Origin: Mesostigma viride
Taxonomy: Eukaryota; Streptophyta; Mesostigmatophyceae; Mesostigmatales; Mesostigmataceae
Length of the DNA: 48,500 bases
Assembly: GCA_009746045.1 (NCBI GenBank)
Contig: RPFO01000744.1
Coordinates: forward strand, 112,501 to 161,000
Direction of reading: 5' to 3'
Part shown: in pieces, positions 29,801 through 41,800 of the stretch
Layout of the letters: every line of letters starts with the position of its first letter
Position numbering within the stretch: the stretch's first letter is position 1
Made by a program: the position numbers and the translations under genes
The notes under the pieces: model-generated
Databases searched by the model: none
What the model saw: the letters and a program-made list of their open reading frames with translations, nothing else
What the model was told of the DNA's origin: nothing

Positions 29801-32800
29801 GCTGCTCTTCCATTAACACAGTACCTTTCTCCAAGCGTTGAGAAATCGCTCAGGCGGTACCCAAAGGCCCTGCGCACGTGAGCCATCCAATCAACACATG
29901 GCGATCAGACAACCGTCCACCAGAAAGAAATGGAGAAACAAAAAGGTTTTATGTACGTCTCTGGTCCTAGAAGGGCCAACACCACGGCGAAGCCGCAGGG
30001 CGAGAAAAGAGGGGTAGACGCATGCTGCGAAAAGATGAAATGTTCCGATATTTATGAGCCCAGGGTTCATGCGGACACAGCCGCTGCGCACCCAAGGGCA
30101 CACCTGGGCTACTGAGGTGGCACCTCAGGGACGCTGCGTCAGTTGCAGTATTACGTGCGTGAGAGGTTGGCAGGTATTGATGTGCCAAGGCCCATGATGG
30201 AAGAGGCCTTGCACCAATGACACGCTGGGGCTGTGGTAGCCTTACGTGGTGGCACGCTGTGTGGGAAAAGTCATGCGGGTGGTGTGTGCCAGTATCCCGT
30301 GGCTCCAAAGGGTTCTTGGCTGCTACGATTGACAACCAAGCGTAACTTCTTCTGTTTCGGCCCAAGATATGTCCAGCCACTCACGGGTTCGCGGTACTTG
30401 TGCACCAGGGTACAAGATATGACCAATCATACAGCTTGTCCCGCAATCCTGGCTCTCCCTTGTATTTCTAGCCAGTCCTAGTATTAACACAAAGTGACCC
30501 CAAACCACATCAAAGAATAGAAACTCAGAAATCAAATGGATGTTTACTACTTACTATGCACCGTAGTATATAGTAAACATCCGTTTACTATATGAGGGAC
30601 AACGATGATGCTACAAATAGTAAACATCCGTTTAATATATGAGGGGCAACGATGATGCTACAAATAGCAAACATCCGTTTACTATATGAGGGACAACGAT
30701 GATGCTACACTGTGCTGTACGCGCAGTAAGACAGTGCAGTGCTACTTTTATCACTTGAAAATTTGCACGATCGCGAGCGGTAGGAACGCGAGCCGCCACA
30801 AGGGTTGCCTCAGATAGGATTCGGCCATTATTGCAGTAGTATATACCGCTTTTGTAGCATTGGTTCCACCACTCACTGGTTTGCGCTGATCGCAAACGAG
30901 TAAAATAATGAAAAGTGAATACAACCCAACCCTACAGTCCCTACTGCAGTAATAGTTGGTAATTATCATTACGAATGATTCCAGTTACTCAAAAGGTCTG
31001 CGCTGGTGGCGAACGATAGGAAGACAACCCAGCATGAAACTCGTAACTAGTGGGTCACCATCACACTACCGCTGCTACTAGTGGGTTAAGTATATTGCCT
31101 CTTGGACTCACAGGTTTGCGCTGATCGCGAATGAAATGAAGATGATGCCCGCCACCACCATAAAGTGCGCGATGTCGTTAGCAGCGCGCGAGAGCGTGCG
31201 CGCGACAATGCCCAACATGGGGTGGAAGGCGGTCAGGTTGAGCAGGCGGAGCATCATCAGCATTAGGTTGAGGAAGTTGAGGAAGAAGTAGATGTCGAGG
31301 AGGTCGATAACCGCCATCACCTGCGTGTGGGGTTTGGGGAAAATGAGCGGGCAAAAGAAGGGCGGTAAGAGCGCGTGTGGGTGGATGGCAATACATGGTC
31401 AAAACGAGTGCATTGAATAATAACTCTTATTGATTGTGACTTTGTGGGGGGGGGGGCGGGGAAGTTGATCACCATAATAAGGTACTACTATGTGACAAAG
31501 TGATTAATTATATGAAGGGACCCCCTGTGGCAAGCACATCAGCGGAACAAGTATAATGAGAATAAGTACACTGTAGTGAGTACACTACAGTAAGTACACT
31601 ATAGTAAGTACTTATAACAAGTACAATATAGTAAGCTGACAACCGTGACCACCCAAGGGGAAGGCGGAGAGAGCATTGACTGGGAAGGAAGGAAAACACA
31701 GCTATCAAAGATAGCGGAGCACTCAGCTATCAGATAGCTACTATTACCTCAGTGCCCACCAAGACAGTTTATTTACAGTTCATACAGTATCTGGGGTCTC
31801 CATCGCGTTGACCGCCCTCCCTGTCCCTCGTGCTTGACATGGATGGTGCCTGCCTCGTGCTTGACATGGATGGCGCCTGGCTCGTGCTTGACATGGATGG
31901 CGCCTGCCTCGTGCTTGACATGGATGGCGCCTGCCTCGTGCTTCACATGCATGGCGCCTGCCTCGTGCTTGACATGGATGGTGCCTGGCTCGTGCTTGAC
32001 ATGGATGGTGCCTGGCTCGTGCTTGACATGCATGGCGCCTGCCTCGTGCTTGACATGGATGGCGCCTGCCTCGTGCTTGACATGGATGGCGCCTGCCTCG
32101 TGCTTCACATGCATGGCGCCTGCCTCGTGCTTGACATGGATGGTGCCTGGCTCGTGCTTGACATGGATGGCGCCTGGCTCGTGCTTGACATGGATGGCGC
32201 CTGCCTCGTGCTTGACATGGATGGTGCCTGCCTCGTGCTTGACATGGATGGCGCCTGCCTCGTGCTTGACATGGATGGCGCCTGCCTCGTGCTTGACATG
32301 GATGGCGCCTGCCTCGTGCTTCACATGCATGGCGCCTGCCTCGTGCTTGACATGGATGGTGCCTGGCTCGTGCTTGACATGGATGGTGCCTGGCTCGTGC
32401 TTGACATGCATGGCGCCTGCCTCGTGCTTGACATGGATGGCGCCTGCCTCGTGCTTGACATGGATGGCGCCTGCCTCGTGCTTCACATGCATGGCGCCTG
32501 CCTCGTGCTTGACATGGATGGTGCCTGGCTCGTGCTTGACATGGATGGTGCCTGGCTCGTGCTTGACATGCATGGCGCCTGCCTCGTGCTTGACATGGAT
32601 GGCGCCTGCCTCGTGCTTGACATGGATGGCGCCTGCCTCGTGCTTGACATGGATGGCGCCTGCCTCGTGCTTGACATGGATGGCGCCTGCCTCGTGCTTG
32701 ACATGGATGGCGCCTGCCTCGTGCTTGACATGGATGGCGCCTGCCTCGTGCTTGACATGGATGGCGCCTGCCTCGTGCTTGACATGGATGGCGCCTGCCT

Positions 32801-35800
32801 CGTGCTTGACATGGATGGCGCCTGCCTCGTGCATGACATGCATGGCGCCTGCCTCGTGCTTGACATGGATGGCGCCTGCCTCGTGCTTGACATGGATGGC
32901 GCCTGCCTCGTGCATGACATGCATGGCGCCTGCCTCGTGCTTGACATGGATGGCGCCTGCCTCGTGCTTGACATTGATAACATATGCCCACGTTGCATTC
33001 CACGATCCAAGCTGACGGTATGTCAAGATCGTGATGTCGTGTAGCCTGAACTCATGGATGCTGCAACTTGACACTAGCACTGCTATTTGATACCTTTGGG
33101 ACTAAGGCACATTGAATAGCAACAACCACTCACATCGGAGAACAGGTTCATCACGTCCACCATGCCCGCGCCGCCGTCCGACATCTTCATCAAATAGGCG
33201 CGATCCCTGACCTGTGCCTTGGCGGCACGGAATCCCTGCTCATAGACTGGAAGGTGTCAGCCCACCATTAATTAATTAATTTTCTATTAACCGTGGAACT
33301 CCAGGGTAACCAGACTCTTTATTAAAACAATGAGTGGAGCACATACAAAAGGCAGGCCACATCCCGGCCGCCGATGCTCATGGGAACACTTATTGCTTGG
33401 CAAAGGCTAGCCTTACCCCCAAACACGCAGGGAGGGTGGGCGGGAAAAGAAAAGAGGCCGACCTTAGCTAGGTGGGTTTGTTTTTGTCCTTTTTTGCGTG
33501 TCATGCGGCCTTGGCCCGGACGGCATTTTTTCGCCACGCAAATGTTGCGTCTGAACAAATGACGCAATGTGGCGTTCTAATTGCCGGCAGCTTACGTAAG
33601 GCTGCCGGGGCTATTAGGTCACATATTGCGTGAGAGAAAGAATCTAGATCTAGTTAATCACTACGCCATGAGCCAAGAAACCTAGACAGTGGCAGGTTTA
33701 TATCTCAACGTAGCTCCTGCCACCTGGCCAAGAAAAACTGGCCAAAGCTTTGGCCACGACTGATCCGGATCAGGCCGCACCGGCCTCAAAAGGTTGTCAC
33801 GTGAACCCAATAACCTAGCTATAGCGGCTACCCTTCCATCTCACTATAAAGAAACTATGTTCAGAGAACCACGATTCTATTAACCGTGGAACTCCAGGGT
33901 AACCAGACTCTTTATTAAAACAATGAGTGGAGCACATACAAAAGGCAGGCCACATCCCGGCCGCCGATGCTCATGGGAACACTTATTGCTTGGCAAAGGC
34001 TAGCCTTACCCTTATATCCCTCCCTGGCGATCCATGCCAGGGGCAAAGAACCTAGCATAATGACAGAGAAATGAACAACCAAATTAGGTGGAGGGCAATT
34101 TCAAAATAGCCCGCCAGGCCCGAGGGGGGCAGGCGGCCATGGCCCGAAGAATAACCTCAGGCAGCTGCACCTCCAAACTGCGGTGCAAGCCCACATAATG
34201 GGCAACCGTGGAGCTGCTAAGCCAGCGCCCCCGGCCCTGGATGTCCCCCATGCTGCGACCCGCGAGGAAATCGTGAGTGGCACCTCCATGCCGCAGCCCG
34301 TGAATGGTGAAAATCTGGGCGACCCCCAAGGCCTGACTCGCAGCCTGCCAAATGCGCCGGAATTGCGGGTAGGTGAAAGGGAACACGGCCTCCCAAGCGT
34401 GCTTACCCGCGATGCAGTGACGGAGGATGGTTTCAGACATCACATCTTCTACCACCACTGACTGAGTCTTGCCCTTAGAGGTCTTGGTAGACCTCAGCAG
34501 TAGGGCGCCCCGTTGAGCCGGCCCAAGCCGAACGTCAGGCTGGAGGCGCACATGGCCAACACGGAGGTTCAGCGCCTCCGAGATTCGCAGGTAATGGCGG
34601 AACACGATGACAACCAGCAGGCCCGCAAGGCGCTGACCTTGCATGACCATCGTGCTGGCAAGTGCAAACGCCGCCTCCCATGGAATGGGAGGAGGGGCAC
34701 GGGGGGGCACAAGTGTTTTCCACCCAGCGAGGACGCCACGGGCCAAGTCCCACCGCTTCACCATACCGGGATAATAAAGTTGCAACCCCATCAAGGCATT
34801 GACACACACTTGGCGGCTGTACCCCCGAAAATGAGCCCAGGCGACATACGCACAAAATGTCTCCTCAAGGGTGTCAGCTCGTGACGATGACCCGTCCGCC
34901 CGCCCACCAGCCTCCCACCAAGTCAAGAGGGAATCAAGACCACGACGGTAGGCCAGCAAAGTAGCCGGCTTTACTTTCCCCTCTAGCAATGGAAGGTAGC
35001 TAACAGGTGCAGGGGGCCCCGGGTTAGGATGGATGCCTTCCGCGGTCAGGTCGCGCACCCAGCCTGCCAAGAAAGTCGCCATGGATTGGCCGCGAGAAAC
35101 GCCATCGGCTGGTTGAAGTGCACTCGGCGTCCACACCCACTGGGAACGACTCCCCGTGGCGAGGGTCAGCGCGCACAAGCGGCGGCACTGCTTGTTGAGC
35201 TTGTGGGATGAGGACCGCCCCTTAGCCAAGCAGCCCAACGCCGCGGTGGAGTCCACCAACCTCACCACCCGCTTGCCTCGGTTTGCCAAGCTGCGCGCAC
35301 TCCTCTCCACGCCCTTCACTGCAGCCCGCACCTCCTTCTCGTTGATGTGCATCCCCGGATCCCGCCAACGACTCCGGACCCCAACCCGCCATTGCTGGCT
35401 AGTGATTGCTTGTTGCGCCCGCGCGCTCAGTGGCCTAGGGCCAGCGTAGGCCACCTCACTTGGTATGAGCAAAGTCGGGTACCCCCGCACCTCTCGTGCC
35501 CTCGCCAGCTCCGTCACATCGCCCGGCTCCATGGTTGCGTACACGACACCTTGCCCGTAGGTGGACGCGTCAGATGCAACCACCTCACGGGCCAAAGGTG
35601 CGCTTCGGTCAACCCTTAGCATGGGAGCCAAGGCCAGGGCACACTCTAACTCCTCCCGCACCCCGGCCCACAGCACCCAGGATCGCTGCCCCCACCCTTG
35701 CAGGCTGATGAATTTGAAACATTGCTGCCAAATGGACAAGCAGCTGCGGCTTAACATCTGCAGCCACAACCACCGCCCCAAGACGGCAGCCAGCCCCTCG

Positions 35801-38800
35801 GCCGTAGCTCGGCCTCGAGTGAGTATAGCCTGCGTGTGGGCGATCACAAGGTTGAGCTGCTTGACCGTTGGTTCCAGCACGCCGTTCCGTCGGTGCACCA
35901 CCCCTAGGGCTTCTAGCTCGTCCCCTTCCAGGCTCGCCATCTTAGTCTTCTCCTTAGACGGCACAAGGTTGTTAGGGAGGTAGCCTTCCTCAATAGCGCG
36001 CGTGATGAGCTGGTTCACCGCCTCGCAGGTCCGCCCGTTGCTGGCCACCAAGTCATCAATAGTGATGGACAGCATGGGGGCAGGGGGGTTTTCCAGGTCA
36101 ATCTGAAGCTCCCCGGCGCGCTCCTCCTTGTACTCGATGGCCAAGCGCAGTGGCTGGCCACACTCGTCGCGCACCAAGGTGAGCTCACCTGCGCTTGAGA
36201 GGTAGTTGACCTGGCGCCTCGGATCCAGGGCACCGGTCATGTAGAGCACCATCTCATGGATGGCCTCCCCCAGCGCCACCGCATGGGAATGTCCCATGGC
36301 CAGCACCTTGAGCACGGGCCACACCTTCCGCCTGGGCCCTGCCAGACCTACGCTAGTCGACCACACACTAGGAAGCCCTTGGTAGTCCCACCACCACTCG
36401 GGCACCTCGATGGAATAGTAGTATGACACGAGGTCGCTCTTGGCGCAGTAGCACCAGCCTTTGATGTAGACCTCCACGAGGATGCCCAGGTGGGGTAGCA
36501 GGATCTTGGGGGGGTCCACCCACAGCAGGTTGCCCAGCTTCCTGTTGACGATGAACCGAAGCTCACCCACCCCCTTGGCCACTCCAAAGCAGCCATCCAC
36601 CCACTTGGGCCGCCTCTCCCGGAACGCCACCATGCCCACGCCCGCTGCCCGGCTCATGAGCTTGCCCCATTCAGCCATGGAGCATCCCCGGCTGGGCTTG
36701 GGCACATTCCAATACTTTGCGCTCGCCACGACCGCTGGCTTGATGCAGTTCTCTTCGCTGGCATATATCTCCCGCCAGCTCGGCCGCATAGCCAACAGGT
36801 CGAGCAGCCGTGCCTTCCCCGCCACCTCCGCCTTTGGTAGACTCACCGCGTCCGCGCGCAGTTGTTCATACTTATTCTGCTTCCCATATATTGCATCAGC
36901 ACCTTCTTGCTCCTGGCCTGTCGCAACGCCCCCTACGCGGCGACTGTGCCAGGTGCAGTGCCTCTTGACCCTCGCAAGGGCCTCCTCCCTCCCCTTAGAG
37001 CACGCCCCTCTAGGGTTAGGAGGAGGGTCTTGCCCCCCTCCCCACAGCCAATTAAGCCAACGCACTACCTTGCATTGCAGTGTGTACTCGCGGTGGCGGC
37101 GCGTGGCACGCTGTCGCCGGCGTGCCGATCTCACCCTGCCCCACGCGGTGTACGCTGGCCTAAGTGGGTATGGCAGCGGGAAAAGGGAGCGGTCCCGCTG
37201 GGATTCTATTTCCCTACTTGTTGAGCCTTGCTGAGCTTGTCCAAGAGGATGGCAGTTTGGAGAGCTGCCTTGACAGCCGGGGTGGCTGACAGTGCAGCCT
37301 CCTCCCCCAATGGCAGGAGGTGGCTGGCCACCTTCCACCCCCCCCTCCTTGCCCTTCCACCTGCAGCAAGGCCGCCACCACCCTCATTAGGTACTCCATG
37401 CCCACAAGCTCCCCGGCTGCTGAGCCCAGCTCCTTGAGAAGGGTGTCCATGGCCAATGCAATGTTCATGACAATTTTCCTGTTCTCCATGTTCCGCCAAT
37501 TTCCAGGCTTTACCGTCATGACCCACGACCGGATTCCCATCCCATTGTCGCTGGCGTCCTCCAACACCCCCGGCAGCACCCGCTCCGAAACCCGATATTT
37601 CACGCTCTTGGCTCGGCTTGGCAGCGCCACCCCTTTCGAGGCCTTGAAGTGGCTTCCCGCCCCCTCCATTCCTCCCAGCGCTGCCTTCAAACCTTGCATG
37701 AATTTCTCGGCTGCGACCTCCCCCTCCTCGTCCTCCTCGTCGTCCTGATTTTCGGTTTCCGGAGGTGCCCCAACGAATGTCGCCAACCTCGCCCTCATTT
37801 CCTTTCCGACAGCCCCCCCACCTGCCGAAACCTTGGCCGCGCCTTTCGGCTTGGCCATTTTTCGCTGCGCAGGTGTCGTTGGTGGCAGCGCCTGATCCTC
37901 CTCCTCGTCCGCCGCGAGATCTGCCACGGCCAGCAGTTTTGCCACCAACGTTCCGTTTGGGTCACGTGCGTCCAACACGTCGCCAACATCAACGTGATCG
38001 GCCAGCAACTGCACGACAGACTTCAGCTGGCTCGAGCTCCACGAGCTGGCGTCCGTCACCCAGTCCTCGGCACCGAAGACCTGCTCGACTGCCCCCACCG
38101 CCTCTGCGGGGCTGATGCACTTGGCGAGCAGAGTGGCGAGCTGCTTCTTTTTGGCGCTGAAGGCGACTGGCGCGTGACTGGCGGCAGCAGCCCGCGGTGT
38201 GGGCGTCCCGTCCTCCCCGCGCGCTGCCTGCCCTCCTGTAGCTTTGCGCCCCTTCGGCATTGCTGCTCAGGGCCAAAAATGGCTCCGACAGTACAGGTTC
38301 GTCAAACCAGAGGTTCGTTTCCCCTGGCTTGCTGTCGCCGCCCTCGTGAAAAGAAAAGAGGCCGACCTTAGCTAGGTGGGTTTGTTTTTGTCCTTTTTTG
38401 CGTGTCATGCGGCCTTGGCCCGGACGGCATTTTTTCGCCACGCAAATGTTGCGTCTGAACAAATGACGCAATGTGGCGTTCTAATTGCCGGCAGCTTACG
38501 TAAGGCTGCCGGGGCTATTAGGTCACATATTGCGTGAGAGAAAGAATCTAGATCTAGTTAATCACTACGCCATGAGCCAAGAAACCTAGACAGTGGCAGG
38601 TTTATATCTCAACGTAGCTCCTGCCACCTGGCCAAGAAAAAACTGGCCAAAGCTTTGGCCACGACTGATCCGGATCAGGCCGCACCGGCCTCAAAAGGTT
38701 TGTCACGTGAACCCAATAACCTAGCTATAGCGGCTACCCTTCCATCTCACTATAAAGAAACTATGTTCAGAGAACCACGAAATTAGGAACATAACTCCGT

Positions 38801-41800
38801 AAGCCCACCATGCAACGGCATAAGCCAACCACGCAACGGCATAAGCCGACTATGCAACATGCCCACACATGGATGAAATTGGCTAGAGGATATGCGGCAG
38901 TTGGCGGTGCGGAAACCTTGCGTAGGCGGACTGTCAACCCAAACACGTGGCGCCCACATACGGGCAACATTAGGGACGCGCTGGCCACTCGATCAAGCAG
39001 CCAGGGTGGCCACTGGAAGGCAAGCAATCTTAGTCAACCAGCCAGAAGAAAAAAACAAAGGCCCACAGGAAGTAACCGAGTCGGATACTTGTTTGAAACT
39101 GGCATCGTGGATTCGAAACTCAGGTTGATTAAGCATCAGCAACACATACTGGCATGCCGGATACAGACCTGGCGAACAATACATCGGGCATTTAGACTGG
39201 CATTTGGACTGGCATTTAGACTGGCATTTAGACTGGCATTTAGACTGGCATTTAGACTGGCATTTAGACTGGCATATAGACTGGCATATAGGCTGGCATT
39301 TAGACTGGCATGGCAGACATCCAGTGCAGGCACACAAAGCAAACCGTGTGTTTAGGACTGCCAAGAGCCAACGGGTATATGCTAGAAACATACCCGCTAC
39401 ATATTGTCAGTCCACCAGCGACGGCAGCGCCCTGCATTCCTGACAATGGTTACGAACGGCCAGTGGATGGACATAGGAACGTTCCACAGTGGCCACACGA
39501 ACTCTACAGCGAGAACGCGACATTACCTGGCTTGGTGATCCGTGCGTCAAACGCGTTGTTGTACTTGACGATGAAGTAGCACCAGCTGTGGGGGGGGCAA
39601 CCCGTCGGAGGACAAAGGCAAGCGTCAGGTTGATGTTAGGGGTTGATAGGATGTGATTTGATAAGGAGTGCTTTGTAGGGAGTGGCTGATCGGGAATGGG
39701 TCGTGGGAAGTGGTTGATAGGGAGCTGACTATCGGGAAGTGGTTGATCAGGACATGTTGATAAGGAGCGGTTGATGGGAGGACTTGAAAAAGCTCTTGCT
39801 TAAAAGTCCACTTCCTGCTGGCAAGGCCCGCTGTCGAGAAAAGATCTGCCATGCGAGTTGTATGCAGCTCTCCACAATCCCAGCAACCCTTAGCCAGCCT
39901 ACAGCCAAATGCAGCCAAACGCAGCCAACGCGCTCTAGGGCAAATATAAACTTACAAGTGGAGAACTCTAGCCCTAATTTTAGTTACTTTATGAATTTGG
40001 GCTGGCCTGCGTGGCCTAGCTAGTGCCAGTACGTGAGTTACTCAAATGATGCTGGTTCATGGTGACAGTCTGAGATGACTAGTGGTTACCCCCATGATGC
40101 TGGTTATTAGTTACAGCCTGACATGACATGACTAGGGGCTACGCACATGATGATGATGGCGTGCATGAGCGCGAGAGAGGCGAGGGCCACCAATTTGTAG
40201 AACGAGGTGAAGGCCGGCAGCACGGAGCCGGTGGCCCGATATATCGCGAGAAGGCTGCCCAGCTCGATGAATGTTGCAATGACAACGCAAATGGCGAACA
40301 GCACCTCAAAGGCCGCGCGAACTTTGTCGCCAGGTGAGCTGTACATCTCGACGGAGAAGATCTGGTGAAAAGGGAGGCACCATAAAAACCAGGGAGAATA
40401 AGGAATTCGTGAACCCTTATTAGGGTAGTCACATAGCTGTACGTTTCCACAGAGAAGATCTGGGATCAGGCATGCATTTTATAACCAGGGCGAGTAGAGA
40501 AGTATAAACCTTAACTAGGGTATTGACAAAACTATAAACCTCCACCAAGAAGATCTGCCAACGGGTGTACACCTGAAAACCGCAGGAGACGGAAACAAGA
40601 TAGCCTGTGAAGGGTACGGGAGATGAGCGGAAACACTGTGGCAGGCGCTAGCACGATGCAAGGGATGGCATGATGATAGGGAGAGAACACGGGAACATGG
40701 CTTCTGTGGAATGGTAGGGATATGAGCTTCAAGGGGACAAAGAGGCCAAAAAAATACTAGCATAGTATAAGATAGAAAGCATAAGATACAGTATAAGATA
40801 TACATAAGTGTAAGGTTATGTACTGTCCATGCTAGTACGTGAAGTACATCACTACGTATTGATTGAGATTGGTAAACTAGCGGAAGCGAGCGGAAATGCA
40901 AGCATTCGACAATATTGTGAAATGTAGCAAGACTATCACTGCCAGGCTGACGCAATAGTCTAGCAGTGACTGCTAGATACATGTGCCACAAATGTCCACG
41001 AGTTTGGTATTCATTGTGTCGCTGATCATCGCCATCGCCTCCTTTATCGCTTGATGCCGTGTTCTAACTGTTTCTCACAGTACAGCTTTAACCATTTAAG
41101 GGGGCCTTCACAATAACTACGATAAAGGAGGACATCACAATAACTAGGACAAACCGAGCTCGCATGTTTCAGCTGTAAAGATCGACCTCCTTTCATCCTT
41201 CTTTTGGACGGATGGATGGTTGGATGGATGGCACACCTCGATTTGGGGTTGCGTCACAATCACTCCCGCAGGCTTGAAGTCTATGTGAGCGATCAGGGTG
41301 CCGAAACGCCTGAGCTCCGCATTATACGCCACCAGCTGCTTGCAACCATAAGGATTAAGTGGTGGTGGTTATTGTCAGAAATTGTCACAAGACATTAATA
41401 TCAGTCGATCTCTGGAGCAGACAAAAAACATAAAACAAAAAACAAAAGACAATAAACAATAAACAATAAACAATAAACAATAAACAATAAACAAAAAATG
41501 CATCACACTAGCCAACAGCTGCCCCGACACAAGTGTCGGTTGGCATGTTCAAGTCAGGACCGCAAGACAGCGCTCACCGCCCCACGTTACCGCTCCGCAG
41601 GACTAGCCTGTGCAGCATTACAAACCTCAAACATCTGCGTTGGCTTTTGATGCGGAGGAGCATTGTGTGCCTTAAGGGGACGGTCCCGGCGCGAATATTT
41701 TGGCGCCGAAAAATTCGCGGTACCCGTCCGTACCGTGAAAAAGTGGTGCACGGGGCGCGCACCCCTACCGGAGCTGGCCATGGCGACGTGCTTTCAGGCA

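Larger units (their letters stand above)
33281..38780 (-). mobile_element. DIRS-order retrotransposon, PAT/Kangaroo type, with split direct repeats
   Basis: Read on the minus strand the order is repeat B (38780-38347), ORF1, ORF2, repeat A (34012-33876), repeat B (33873-33446), repeat A (33418-33281). This is the A1-ORFs-B1-A2-B2 split-direct-repeat layout of PAT-like elements such as Kangaroo of Volvox. The two B copies (about 430 bp) differ at only a few positions, chiefly single-base indels in short runs (an extra A near 38640, an extra T near 38700). The two A copies (about 137 bp) appear identical. No target duplication is visible, as expected for tyrosine-recombinase insertion. The element sits in sense orientation in a polycystin intron. 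Confidence 0.9.

Noticed and set aside
31773-33080. Large repeat proteins (9-residue repeats) on both strands
   Set aside because: A 27-bp minisatellite keeps most frames open; the region lies between two well-supported polycystin exons with matching phases.
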